Assembly: GCA_030040055.1 (NCBI GenBank)
Contig: JASHUK010000010.1
Span: 1-7,605 of the forward strand
Reading direction: 5' to 3'
DNA from: Nitrososphaerales archaeon
GTDB taxonomy: Archaea; Thermoproteota; Nitrososphaeria; Nitrososphaerales; Gagatemarchaeaceae
DNA: 7,605 nucleotides
Shown: one piece after another, positions 1-6,229 of the stretch
How positions within the stretch are numbered: position 1 is the first letter of the stretch
Layout: each line of letters opens with the position of its first letter
Made by a program: the position numbers and the translations under genes
The notes under the pieces: model-generated
The model's database searches: none
Told to the model about the DNA's origin: nothing
Seen by the model: the letters and a program-made list of their open reading frames with translations, nothing else

Positions 1-469
1 GCCTCTTGGCCAGGACGTACTTGAACCTCGAGTTGTCGAGAACCCCTCCCTGCCCGACTACCTTCGACTTCTTGAACCCCGAGACCTTCAGCGCGAGGTA
101 GGTCATGGCGTCCATCGGGTTCGTCACCATCAGGATGGTGGAGTCCGGCGCGTACTTCGCCACCTCCTTGACCACCCCGGTCATTATGCCGGCGTTCTTT
201 GACAGCAGGTCCATGCGGGTCATCCCGGGCTTCCGCGCCAGCCCCGCCGTGACGACCACCAGTTCCGCCCCCCTTATGGCGGAGAAGTCGGTGGACCCGG
301 TGACCGCCACGTCGACCCCCGAGTCGGAGAGCCTGTGGCTGATGTCGAGCGCCTCCCCCTCGGCGAGCCCTGGGACGATGTCGACCATGCTGATGTCCCC
401 CAGCCCCAGCGAAGCGATCTCCAGCGCCGACTGGGCGCCCACCTTCCCGGCCCCCACCATGCCTATCAT
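1..469 (-). CDS. mdh: Malate dehydrogenase (LDH/MDH superfamily), N-terminal part, cut by window edge
   Basis: Interconverts malate and oxaloacetate with NAD(P) in the cytoplasm. I translated 156 codons, about half of a usual 300-330 residue enzyme; the C-terminal half lies off the left edge. Visible in order: Rossmann loop MVGAGKVG at residues 4-11, an acidic residue ending the second strand (MVDIVPG) that suits NAD, the active-site loop TAGLARKPGMTR with the substrate-binding arginines of malate-type enzymes, TNPMD, and GVLDNSRF with the catalytic Asp and substrate Arg. The arginine in the loop favours malate over lactate dehydrogenase. The ATG at 469 begins just before the first beta strand, and no upstream in-frame ATG, GTG or TTG was seen in the codons checked. 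A TATA box about 29 bases upstream implies a leaderless mRNA. Family certain; exact substrate and cofactor likely. Confidence 0.93.
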   Translation of the reverse strand, partial: MIGMVGAGKVGAQSALEIASLGLGDISMVDIVPGLAEGEALDISHRLSDSGVDVAVTGSTDFSAIRGAELVVVTAGLARKPGMTRMDLLSKNAGIMTGVVKEVAKYAPDSTILMVTNPMDAMTYLALKVSGFKKSKVVGQGGVLDNSRFKYVLAKR

Positions 470-494
470 CGTGGAGGAGGGCGAAAACGACCGC

Positions 495-501
495 GTATAA
501 A
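495..501 (-). promoter_or_regulatory. TATA box of the malate dehydrogenase gene
   Basis: Reads TTTATAC on the minus strand, centred about 29 bases before the ATG at 469. Archaeal TATA boxes lie about 26 bases before the transcription start, so the mRNA should begin within a few bases of the start codon. It lies between the stop of the winged-helix gene and mdh, so mdh can be transcribed independently of the upstream pair. Confidence 0.65.
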
Positions 502-522
502 CTGATTCCGGGGCGACGCGCC

Positions 523-810
523 TTAGAGCCTTAGGCCGAAGGACTGCGCGAAGTCCTCGAACTGGCCGTAGGCGGCCAGGAACTGGATCCCCTTCGGCGA
601 TATGGCGTACTTCGAAGCCTTGTCGCCGCTGAGCTCCAGCAGCAGGCCGGCCCCTACGAGCTCTAACAGGAGCTTCGACATCCTTCCGTAGGAGAGGTTC
701 CCCCTCCGCAGCAGGATCGTTATCCCGACCCCGCTCCCCTCCGTATTCATGTCCTTCGCCGTGTTGAGCACGTCGGCGATTATCCTGACCTGAGTCCTAT
801 ATTGGGCCAT
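523..810 (-). CDS. Winged-helix DNA-binding protein (archaeal HTH_45-like)
   Basis: A 95-residue cytoplasmic protein with the layout of small archaeal winged-helix regulators. Residues 4-21 form the first helix. Residues 33-58 (from LLRRGNLSYGRMSKLLLELV) contain helices two and three, the latter being the recognition helix. KYAISPKGIQFL at 67-78 is the beta wing with the typical Tyr-x-Ile-Ser-x-Lys-Gly pattern. No cofactor or ligand domain is visible. The ATG at 810 lies 14 bases inside the end of the membrane-protein gene, with a GGGAG purine run upstream, so the two are translationally coupled. The pairing suggests that the membrane protein senses something and this protein reads or transmits it; that link is inference and the target genes are unknown. 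Confidence 0.85.
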   Translation of the reverse strand: MAQYRTQVRIIADVLNTAKDMNTEGSGVGITILLRRGNLSYGRMSKLLLELVGAGLLLELSGDKASKYAISPKGIQFLAAYGQFEDFAQSFGLRL

Positions 811-1453
811 CTAGTTTCACTCCCGGAAACCTCCTAGCGAACCCCAGCACAGGGGTGAACAATGTGAGTAGCCCCACTTCTTTCATTATAATCTGCACTA
901 GTGAAAGAACTTCGACGCCGGAGTACAATAACGACAACCACTGGACGAAGATCCCGCTCCCGATTAGGGCCAGCCCGATGGCGATGAGGAGGGTGTCCGG
1001 GCGCCTGGACTTCGAGTAGGACAGGGTCGTCTCGAAGACGCCGTACATGACGAAGTAGAACGAGAGTATCCCGAGTATGCTGGACAGCTGCGACGCCGAG
1101 AGCGTGAACACGGGGAAGATCAGCAGCGCGAAGGCGAGCCTCCTAGACATCATCACGTCGACCGCGTGGGAGAGGGCCAGGAAGAAGTACCCGGTCGTCT
1201 CCAGGAGCAGCCCTGCCACGACGACAGTGGTGGCGAGCGTCGGGAAGACCGGCGACAGGGCGTCCAGCCCGACTATCCCTTCGACCAGGAAGCCGAAGCC
1301 CAGGAAGGCGAACGCCGTGGCCAGCCTCAGGAGGGAGGAGCTGGCGGTCTGCCTGACTCCCCTCAGCGAGATGTACGCTATCGAGAACGAGACGAAGACC
1401 CCCACGAACTGGAGGAAGTCCTCTATCAGCGCGAAGTCCCCTGAAGGCGCCAT
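797..1453 (-). CDS. Seven-helix membrane protein, possible sensor, coupled to winged-helix gene
   Basis: A 218-residue integral membrane protein without recognised catalytic motifs. Hydrophobic segments lie near residues 9-30, 43-63, 69-93, 105-122, 125-144, 153-173 and 182-204, giving seven helices. Loops holding RGVRQ, SRR, SKSRR and ARR look cytoplasmic by the positive-inside rule, which places the N-terminus outside and the C-terminus inside. The topology resembles the 7TM input modules of some sensor proteins, but no kinase, GGDEF or other output domain is fused. The output may be the overlapping winged-helix protein. The ATG at 1453 is the first start after an in-frame stop six codons upstream. 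I do not recognise a named family, and a transporter-like or accessory role is not excluded. Confidence 0.82.
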   Translation of the reverse strand: MAPSGDFALIEDFLQFVGVFVSFSIAYISLRGVRQTASSSLLRLATAFAFLGFGFLVEGIVGLDALSPVFPTLATTVVVAGLLLETTGYFFLALSHAVDVMMSRRLAFALLIFPVFTLSASQLSSILGILSFYFVMYGVFETTLSYSKSRRPDTLLIAIGLALIGSGIFVQWLSLLYSGVEVLSLVQIIMKEVGLLTLFTPVLGFARRFPGVKLDGPI

Positions 1454-1486
1454 AGCTGCCGACTTCGGCTAACTGACCAGTTTTGG

Positions 1487-1493
1487 TATAAAA
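1487..1493 (-). promoter_or_regulatory. TATA box of the membrane protein / winged-helix operon
   Basis: Reads TTTTATA on the minus strand, centred about 37 bases before the ATG at 1453. A transcript would start near 1464 with a leader of about 10 bases. The plus-strand reading (TATAAAA) has no gene after it. Confidence 0.6.
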
Positions 1494-1532
1494 GCGTGCT
1501 GAACAGCGAATACGGTTTCCGGGGTCTACTGG

Positions 1533-2006
1533 CTAGAACGAGCCCGCGAAGAGCGGCTCTCCGCCGTTGGACAGGGAGACCGACCCCGTGAATGTCGACC
1601 CCACCTTCGCCCCTCCGTACCCCGGGTTCTCGGTGAACGTCACCGTGACCATCCCGGAGTGTCCCGAGTTCAGGGGGTTCGCGAATGACGCGACTCCGCT
1701 GATCGTCTGCGCCCCCAGCGAGGAGTCGACGTAGTTCAGGACTGCCCCTGGGACGACGTTGGTGTTGGCGCTCCCGGTGTTGACCAGCAGCATCGTGCAG
1801 GTTATCACCCCCGCCCCGTTGTCGCGGCAGGACGCGCCGGAGGCGACGACGGTCGCAGAGACGGTGTACCGTCCGAACAGGCCGAAGACGAAGCCGGACA
1901 CGGCGACCGCAGCGATCAGGGTGATGGCGATGAGGACGATCGTCCCGAGAACCTCAGAAACACCCTTGCGTCTCCTAGTAAGGCGCCCGTGGAAGCCTTT
2001 CGTCAC
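1533..2006 (-). CDS. Archaeal type IV pilin (class III signal peptide)
   Basis: A 157-residue secreted pilin subunit. The basic N-terminus ends in LTRRRKG, followed by VSEVLGTIVLIAIT and a hydrophobic helix to about residue 45. This is the class III signal in which prepilin peptidase (PibD/FlaK family) cuts after Gly15, leaving the hydrophobic helix to form the filament core. The rest is a Gly/Ser/Thr/Val-rich beta domain with Cys60 and Cys70, possibly a disulfide. The start is GTG at 2006, chosen because no ATG precedes the signal and a TAA lies upstream in frame; GAGGT precedes it at very short spacing. A TAATTAA box (2046-2052) could give a leader of about 17 bases. No pilus ATPase or platform gene is in view, so this is an orphan pilin here. 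Pilus versus surface-adhesin role is undecided. Confidence 0.88.
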   Translation of the reverse strand: MTKGFHGRLTRRRKGVSEVLGTIVLIAITLIAAVAVSGFVFGLFGRYTVSATVVASGASCRDNGAGVITCTMLLVNTGSANTNVVPGAVLNYVDSSLGAQTISGVASFANPLNSGHSGMVTVTFTENPGYGGAKVGSTFTGSVSLSNGGEPLFAGSF

Positions 2007-2045
2007 TACCTCAGAATCCCCGCGTCCGCACCTCCGCAGGACGCC

Positions 2046-2052
2046 TTAATTA
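2046..2052 (-). promoter_or_regulatory. Possible TATA box of the pilin gene
   Basis: TAATTAA in an otherwise GC-rich gap, about 43 bases before the GTG at 2006. It is further from the start than the boxes of neighbouring genes, which fits a short leader rather than a leaderless mRNA. Not confirmed. Confidence 0.4.
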
Positions 2053-2087
2053 GCGTGAGCCCGTCCATGCGTTGTCCACCGTCAGGC

Positions 2088-2096
2088 GTAAATAGG
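2088..2096 (+). promoter_or_regulatory. Possible TATA box for the small membrane protein
   Basis: GTAAATAGG, centred about 26 bases before the GTG at 2118, which is the spacing of a leaderless archaeal transcript. It is the most AT-rich plus-strand stretch in the gap. Confidence 0.4.
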
Positions 2097-2117
2097 ATTG
2101 GGAGGCGCTGGGCCGAC

Positions 2118-2228
2118 GTGAAGTTCCCGGGGTTCGTCAGGAGAGGCGTGGCGCACATCATCGCCGCCATCCTGATCGTCGTCATCATAATCCTGGTCAT
2201 CCTCCTTCTCGCGGCGATCTTCGGGTAG
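2118..2228 (+). CDS. Small single-helix membrane protein, 36 residues
   Basis: From GTG the protein starts KFPGFVRRGVAH after the initiator and continues as one unbroken hydrophobic helix of Ile, Val, Leu and Ala ending AAIFG before TAG. The basic head followed by the helix predicts a cytoplasmic N-terminus and a membrane span of about 22 residues. Codons are strongly G/C-ending like those of neighbouring genes, and the TATA-like box lies 26 bases upstream. An ATG at 2067 would give 53 residues, but the extra sequence (RCPPSGVNRIGRRW...) looks non-coding and would place the box inside the gene. It converges on the GTPase gene with only 8 bases between stops. Function unknown; proteins this small often bind larger membrane complexes, but nothing here shows a partner. 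Confidence 0.55.
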   Translation: MKFPGFVRRGVAHIIAAILIVVIIILVILLLAAIFG

Positions 2229-2236
2229 CCGGCCAT

Positions 2237-3334
2237 TTACTTCGTGACTATCGTCAGGACGTCCTCGTCCATCAGCCTGTGCCCCAGCCCGACCCTCTGC
2301 CCGCCGAACCTGACGCTCTTCCCCCACACCAGCGCGTACCTGAAGCTGTCCTTCATCCCCCGGTGGACCTTGTCGCAGATCTCCATCACGGTGGAGCCCC
2401 CCCTGACGACGAGGGGCTCCTGGAAGTCCGTCTCGCCGTCCCTCCGTCGCATGAAGATCCTCACGAACCCCAGCTTTGCGTAGATCTCCTCCTTCAGGGC
2501 GGCCACGTTCACGCCTCCCTCCGCCGAGATGGGCAGGAAGTCGTAGGACAGCTTGTTCGCCAGCTCGCTCGTGAACCCGGCGTTCACCAGGTCCACCTTG
2601 TTCATCACCGTCAGGGACGGCACGTACACCCTGTTCCCCAGCAGCACGTCCACGAGCTGCTCGTCGGAGACGTCCTCTCTTATCACCGCCCTCGCGCTGT
2701 TGACGTCGTAGACCCGCAGTATCTCCTTCACTAGCTGCTCGGACATCTTGGTCATGCGGACCTGGACGGAGAGGGCTATCCCCCCGGAGCTGGTCTGCTC
2801 GATGACGACATTGGGGGGCGCCTCGTCCACCCTGATCCCGGTTGTCCTGAGCTCCCTCTCGAGCAGACCCCGGGCCTCAGGCTGGAACACGTCCACCACG
2901 AAGAGCACAAGGTCCGCGCTCCTCGCGACAGCGAGGACCCTCTTCCCGAGCCCCCGTCCCGACGAGGCCCCCCTGATTATCCCAGGCAGGTCCAGGACCT
3001 GGACCCTCGCCCCCTTGTGCTCCATCATCCCGGGCACCACCTCCAGGGTGGTGAACTCGTACGACGCGACCTTCGACTTCGCGTTGGTCAGCCTGTTGAG
3101 GAGGGTAGACTTTCCGACGCTCGGCAGCCCGATCAGCACGACCGTGGCGTCCCCCGACTTCCTGACGTCGAATCCCACCGAGCTCCCCGACCGCCTCGTC
3201 TGCTGCTCCTCGAGCTCGGACTTCAGACGCGCAAGCTTGGCCCTGAGGAGCCCCACGTGGTGCTCGGTCTTCTTGTTGACCTGGGTCTTCAGGAGGTCGT
3301 CCTCTATCTTCTTGATCTTTTCGGGGAGCCCCAC
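2237..3334 (-). CDS. DRG-family GTPase (OBG/TRAFAC class) with C-terminal TGS domain
   Basis: A 365-residue cytoplasmic GTPase of the DRG/Rbg family, conserved in archaea and eukaryotes and linked to ribosomes and translation. Residues 1-48 form the basic and acidic helical N-terminal region. The G motifs follow: G1 GLPSVGKST (69-77), G2 Thr95/Thr96 in YEFTTLE, G3 DLPG (115-118), G4 NKVD (245-248) and G5 SAEGG (270-274). The DRG hallmark stretch after G3 (IIRGASSGRGLGKRVLAVAR) is present, with the usual inserted S5D2L-like helical region after it. Residues about 291-364 are the TGS domain, ending RLMDEDVLTIVTK. Length is the family norm, so the gene appears complete. The start is GTG at 3334, placed just before the conserved LPEKIKKIEDDL. 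No DFRP partner gene is visible nearby. Confidence 0.95.
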   Translation of the reverse strand: MGLPEKIKKIEDDLLKTQVNKKTEHHVGLLRAKLARLKSELEEQQTRRSGSSVGFDVRKSGDATVVLIGLPSVGKSTLLNRLTNAKSKVASYEFTTLEVVPGMMEHKGARVQVLDLPGIIRGASSGRGLGKRVLAVARSADLVLFVVDVFQPEARGLLERELRTTGIRVDEAPPNVVIEQTSSGGIALSVQVRMTKMSEQLVKEILRVYDVNSARAVIREDVSDEQLVDVLLGNRVYVPSLTVMNKVDLVNAGFTSELANKLSYDFLPISAEGGVNVAALKEEIYAKLGFVRIFMRRRDGETDFQEPLVVRGGSTVMEICDKVHRGMKDSFRYALVWGKSVRFGGQRVGLGHRLMDEDVLTIVTK

Positions 3335-3366
3335 GCTTCTTCTCGCCTTTTGCGGGGGCCCCGCGA

Positions 3367-3373
3367 TATTAAG
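3367..3373 (-). promoter_or_regulatory. Probable TATA box of the GTPase gene
   Basis: Reads CTTAATA on the minus strand, about 36 bases before the GTG at 3334, giving a leader of about 10 bases. It lies in the 91-base divergent gap shared with the cupredoxin gene. The cupredoxin side has only a weaker ACCTAATCA near 3398, about 28 bases before its ATG. Confidence 0.5.
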
Positions 3374-3425
3374 CTGACAGGCCGGGAAGCGAAAACCTAA
3401 TCACGCGGCTGCAGAGGGGGCGGGC

Positions 3426-3929
3426 ATGCGCGTCAGGCGGGGGATCGGGGCCGCGACCGTCGCGGTCATAGTCGTGGCGATACTCGCGCTGGCTGTGGTG
3501 GCCTACTACTACGAGGGGACGAGCGTCCAGCCGACGTCGACCACGAAGTCCTCGGGGACAAAGAACACGACCGCCACGACGCCTGAGACGACCACCACAT
3601 CCTCCACGACCCCGCTTACCGTCCAGATAGTCATCGGCGCGGGGACGGGCTCGGAGGCTGGCGAGGAGTCCCATCTCACCTTCGACCCCCAGAACATCAC
3701 GGTCGTGATAGGGGTGAACAACACGGTGGAGTGGGTCAACCAGGACTCCGTCATGCACTCGGTGACGGGGGTCAACGACACCAGTCTGAACGACACGAGC
3801 CTCAATCCCGCAGGGACCGCAGGGGACACGTACACGTTCACCTTCACAGCGCCAGGGACCTATCCCTACAAGTGCATCTACCACTTCTGGATGACAGGGA
3901 CGATAAAGGTCGTGGAGCCGAAGGCCTAG
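3426..3929 (+). CDS. Membrane-anchored cupredoxin (plastocyanin/amicyanin-like)
   Basis: A 167-residue extracytoplasmic type 1 copper protein, probably an electron carrier. Residues 1-5 are basic (MRVRR) and 7-28 form one hydrophobic helix without a clear cleavage site, so it is likely a membrane anchor. Residues 32-63 are a Thr/Ser-rich linker. The cupredoxin fold runs from about 64 to 163. Copper ligands are visible as His111 (VMHSV), Cys150, His153 and Met156 in CIYHFWM, giving the short C-x2-H-x2-M spacing of amicyanin. Five N-glycosylation sequons (Asn47, 90, 98, 117, 122) support an exposed position. ATG at 3426 follows a GAGGGGG stretch with short spacing. No oxidase or reductase genes lie nearby, so the redox partner is unknown. 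Confidence 0.92.
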   Translation: MRVRRGIGAATVAVIVVAILALAVVAYYYEGTSVQPTSTTKSSGTKNTTATTPETTTTSSTTPLTVQIVIGAGTGSEAGEESHLTFDPQNITVVIGVNNTVEWVNQDSVMHSVTGVNDTSLNDTSLNPAGTAGDTYTFTFTAPGTYPYKCIYHFWMTGTIKVVEPKA

Positions 3930-3943
3930 CCGCCCGAGGCTCG

Positions 3944-3950
3944 CTTAAAT
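3944..3950 (+). promoter_or_regulatory. TATA box of the zinc dehydrogenase gene
   Basis: CTTAAAT in a GC-rich gap, centred about 31 bases before the ATG at 3978. It predicts a transcript starting near 3973, nearly leaderless, and favours the ATG at 3978 over the one at 3987. Confidence 0.6.
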
Positions 3951-3977
3951 CGCGCGACCGACGGGCCCGGCCGTTCC

Positions 3978-5012
3978 ATGAGATCCATGCGGCTTCGCTC
4001 GCCCTCCGGAGGAGGGAGAGCCGGGTTGGACACCGTTGAAGGGCCGAGGCCGAAGGCGGCAGAGGGGGAACTGGTCGTCGAGATGAAGGCCTGCGGCCTG
4101 TGCGGGACGGACATAGAGAAGATCAGAGGAGAGTACACCGCGGCCATGCCGGTCCTCGGGCACGAGGCGGCGGGGGTCGTGGCCGAGGTAGGGAAGGGGG
4201 CTGCCGACTTCCGGGTCGGCGACAGGGTCTTCCCGCACCACCACGTCTCCTGTGGGAGCTGTCGCCTTTGCACAAGCGGGAGCGAGACCATGTGCCCCGA
4301 TTACAGGCGGTCCAACCTTAACCCTGGCGGATTCTCGGAGTACTTCCGGGTCCCCGCGGACAACGTGAAGAGGGGAGGGGTACTCCGCCTGCCGGCCCAC
4401 GTGGGGTTCGAGCACGCGGCTATGATAGAGCCGGTCGCGTGCTGTATCAGGGCCATCAGAAGGACCAGGGTCAAGTCGGGGGACACGGTCCTCGTGGTGG
4501 GCGCCGGGCCCGTCGGGCTGATGCACGCGATCCTGCTTTCGAAGGCCGGAGCGAAGACGGTCGTCTCCGACGTCGCCCCCCGGAGGCTGGAGTTCGCGAA
4601 GCCGTTCGCCGGCACCGTGCTCGACGCGAGCGCGGAGGACGTCCCCGGCGCGATGGCCAAGCTGACCGGAGGGGTCGGCGCGGACTCCGTCGTCGTGGCT
4701 TCGGGGAGTCCGAAGGCGCTCGTCCAAGCGCTGAAGTCGGTCAGGAAGGGGGGGACAGTCTGCCTCTTCGGGATACCATTCGAAGGCTCACGCCTCGACT
4801 ACGACCTGAGCGACGTCTACAACCGAGAGGTGTCGCTGGTTCCCAGCTACGGCGCGACGGAAGCGGAGACCACGGAGGCGCTGGCGTTGATGGCCTCCGG
4901 GAAGGCGGACTTCCTTCCGCTGATAACCCACCGGTTCGGTCTGGCAGACTTCGCGAAGGGGCTAGACGCCGCGGAGCGGGGGGCCGCGATGAAGGTCGTC
5001 ATCACTCCCTGA
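3978..5012 (+). CDS. Zinc-dependent medium-chain alcohol/polyol dehydrogenase
   Basis: A 344-residue cytoplasmic NAD(P)-dependent oxidoreductase of the sorbitol/threonine dehydrogenase branch of the MDR superfamily. The GroES-like domain comes first. Catalytic zinc ligands are Cys42 (GLCGTD), His62-Glu63 (GHEAAG) and Glu151 (EPVACC). The structural zinc lobe is intact, with Cys92, Cys95, Cys98 and Cys106. The Rossmann domain carries VVGAGPVG (174-180 region) and Asp198 in VSDVAPRR, which favours NAD over NADP. Length matches the family. Two ATGs compete (3978 and 3987); residues MRSMRLRSPSG match the usual first strand from either. The next gene is an aldolase-family enzyme 63 bases downstream, so both may handle the same carbohydrate. 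The substrate cannot be read from sequence. Confidence 0.93.
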   Translation: MRSMRLRSPSGGGRAGLDTVEGPRPKAAEGELVVEMKACGLCGTDIEKIRGEYTAAMPVLGHEAAGVVAEVGKGAADFRVGDRVFPHHHVSCGSCRLCTSGSETMCPDYRRSNLNPGGFSEYFRVPADNVKRGGVLRLPAHVGFEHAAMIEPVACCIRAIRRTRVKSGDTVLVVGAGPVGLMHAILLSKAGAKTVVSDVAPRRLEFAKPFAGTVLDASAEDVPGAMAKLTGGVGADSVVVASGSPKALVQALKSVRKGGTVCLFGIPFEGSRLDYDLSDVYNREVSLVPSYGATEAETTEALALMASGKADFLPLITHRFGLADFAKGLDAAERGAAMKVVITP

Positions 5013-5030
5013 GCTCGCCGCGGGGTCAGG

Positions 5031-5037
5031 CTTAAAA
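5031..5037 (+). promoter_or_regulatory. TATA box of the aldolase-family gene
   Basis: CTTAAAA, centred about 42 bases before the TTG at 5076. It predicts a transcript start near 5060, so the short leader would just include the AAGGAGG element. This gives the gene its own promoter even if some transcripts read through from the dehydrogenase. Confidence 0.6.
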
Positions 5038-5059
5038 CGGCAGGGAGAGATTCCGCCCG

Positions 5060-5066
5060 AAGGAGG
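5060..5066 (+). promoter_or_regulatory. Strong Shine-Dalgarno site that decides a TTG start
   Basis: AAGGAGG lies 9 bases before TTG at 5076. The first in-frame ATG (5088) would be 21 bases away, too far. The TTG start also keeps the conserved DYGM-x-NRLSR opening of the LsrF-like family. It is the clearest ribosome-binding site in the window; most other genes here look leaderless or nearly so. Confidence 0.75.
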
Positions 5067-5075
5067 CGTCGAAGA

Positions 5076-5861
5076 TTGGACTACGGCATGTCGAACAGGC
5101 TGTCGCGCGTCATGGGGCCGGGGCGCGCGGTGATGCTTGCCGTCGACCATGGATACTTCCAGGGACCGACGACCGGGTTGGAGAACCTGAGGAGGACCCT
5201 CACCCCCTTGATCCCCTACGCGGACTCGCTCATGCTGACCCGGGGCGCGCTGAGGACGTCGGTGGACCCCGAGGAGAGGGTCCCCATAGTGCTGCGAGTT
5301 TCAGGGGGGACCAGCGTCCTGAAGGAACTGTCGAACGAGACGTTGACCACGTCGGTAGAGGACGCGGTGAGGCTCAACGCCACGGCGCTGGCGGTCTCGA
5401 TATTCGTCGGCTCTGACAACGAGAGGCAGACCCTTGCGAACCTGTCCGGCCTGGTCGACGAGGCGGAAGGGTGCGGCATCCCGGTGCTCGCGGTGACGGC
5501 GGTCGGGAGGGAGATGAACAGGGACGCCAGATACCTCGCGCTAGCCTGCAGGGTGGCTGCCGAGCTGGGCGCCCGCATCGTGAAGACGTACTACTGCGAG
5601 GAGTTCGAGAAGGTGGTGGACGCCTGCCCCGTGCCGGTGGTGATAGCGGGGGGGAAGAAGCTCCCCGAGAAGGAGGCGCTCGAGCTGGCGGAGAAGGCGA
5701 TGGCAAAGGGGGCGAGGGGGGTCGACATGGGGAGGAACATCTTCCAGTCGTCCGACCCGGTGGCGATGATAAAGGCCGTCAGGGCGGTGGTCCACGACGG
5801 GGTCCCCGCCGGCGAGGCCATCAGGATCTTCGAGGGGGGGAAGGTCCCTCCCGCCCCGTAG
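5076..5861 (+). CDS. lsrF: LsrF-like class I aldolase/thiolase (DeoC/FbaB superfamily)
   Basis: A 261-residue cytoplasmic TIM-barrel enzyme that uses a lysine Schiff base. It resembles bacterial LsrF (3-hydroxy-5-phosphonooxypentane-2,4-dione thiolase) as I recall that sequence, more than archaeal fructose-bisphosphate aldolase. Shared stretches are the DYGM-SNRLSR opening, DHGYFQGPTTGLE (24-36), TRGALR, LSNE, DAVRLN, KTYY with the presumed catalytic Lys170, CPVPVVIAGGKKLPEKEALE (184-202) and GVDMGRNIFQS (215-225). Asp24-His25 and the late glycine loops would bind phosphate. It is shorter at the N-terminus than E. coli LsrF, starting at the conserved core. No LsrK, LsrG or transporter genes are in view, so autoinducer-2 breakdown is not supported. 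A sugar-phosphate aldolase, or the related ADTH synthase of archaeal aromatic synthesis, remains possible. Confidence 0.87.
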   Translation: MDYGMSNRLSRVMGPGRAVMLAVDHGYFQGPTTGLENLRRTLTPLIPYADSLMLTRGALRTSVDPEERVPIVLRVSGGTSVLKELSNETLTTSVEDAVRLNATALAVSIFVGSDNERQTLANLSGLVDEAEGCGIPVLAVTAVGREMNRDARYLALACRVAAELGARIVKTYYCEEFEKVVDACPVPVVIAGGKKLPEKEALELAEKAMAKGARGVDMGRNIFQSSDPVAMIKAVRAVVHDGVPAGEAIRIFEGGKVPPAP

Positions 5862-5864
5862 GCG

Positions 5865-5987
5865 TCACTTCGGGAGCCCAGAGACGTCCTCGCAGTCGAG
5901 CAACGCACCGCAGTCGGGACACCTGTACTTGCAGACCTGAATCTCGACCATCTTCTGGCCGCACGCGTAGCACAACTCATCAAACAA
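5865..5987 (-). CDS. Small zinc-ribbon protein, 40 residues
   Basis: The translated frame has two zinc knuckles, CYACG (Cys6, Cys9) and CPDCG (Cys23, Cys26), separated by a short strand region MVEIQVCKYR with an extra Cys19, and a last Cys32 in LLDCED. This is a rubredoxin-like zinc ribbon, a common stand-alone protein in archaea that may bind nucleic acid or a protein partner. No ATG lies before the first knuckle. TTG at 5987 is the best start and TTG at 5975 the alternative; the in-frame ATG at 5951 would remove the first CxxC pair. A weak TTCATTA box near 6010-6016 would suit a leaderless start at 5987. The gene converges on the aldolase gene with 3 bases between stops. Function unknown. 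Confidence 0.62.
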   Translation of the reverse strand: MFDELCYACGQKMVEIQVCKYRCPDCGALLDCEDVSGLPK

Positions 5988-6229
5988 GTGGTTGAATCGT
6001 CCTGGCCAGCCTAATGAACCCAACGACTGACAAACTGGGCTCCTACCCGACGATTGAATGACGCGGACGAAGCGGCTTCAGTAGGGAAGTATTCCCGGGA
6101 TGAGCGTCCGTCGATGAGTCTTGACCTTTACCTCTAACTTCTCTGAATCATCTGTTCTCCTTCCACGTTGTCCAAATAGTTTGGTCGACATCTCGATGCT
6201 CTCTGTCAATTCGACGAGGTCTCCGCCGC
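5988..6229. other. Gene-poor gap at a composition change
   Basis: No convincing gene, tRNA or terminator is visible. Short plus-strand ORFs of 15 codons or fewer occur (for example ATG at 6014) but lack support. The stretch 6121-6180 contains 24 G/C of 60 bases, against 40 of 60 at 5701-5760, and 6120-6165 is pyrimidine-rich on the plus strand. It may hold regulatory sites for the leader that follows or mark a junction between core and accessory DNA. Confidence 0.5.

Noticed and set aside
105..500. Plus-strand ORF of 131 codons opposite malate dehydrogenase
   Set aside because: The minus strand carries clear dehydrogenase motifs in the same stretch; the plus-strand translation is Ser/Pro/Thr-rich shadow typical of GC-rich DNA.
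2067..2117. Longer start (ATG) for the small membrane protein
   Set aside because: The added residues look non-coding and the TATA-like box would fall inside the gene.
2279..3400. Long plus-strand ORFs opposite the GTPase gene
   Set aside because: They read His/Arg/Pro-rich strings and lie wholly opposite the conserved G motifs and TGS domain.
4439..5035. Arg/Gly-rich 198-codon plus-strand ORF inside the dehydrogenase gene
   Set aside because: An off-frame reading of a gene with intact zinc and Rossmann motifs; composition is that of a shadow frame.
5471..5995. Arg/Gly-rich plus-strand ORF inside and beyond the aldolase gene
   Set aside because: Overlaps the conserved LsrF-like frame and continues through the zinc-ribbon gene on the other strand; no domain features.
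5988..6229. tRNA or integration site at the composition change
   Set aside because: No cloverleaf-like arms, CCA-type end or direct-repeat pair could be picked out by eye.
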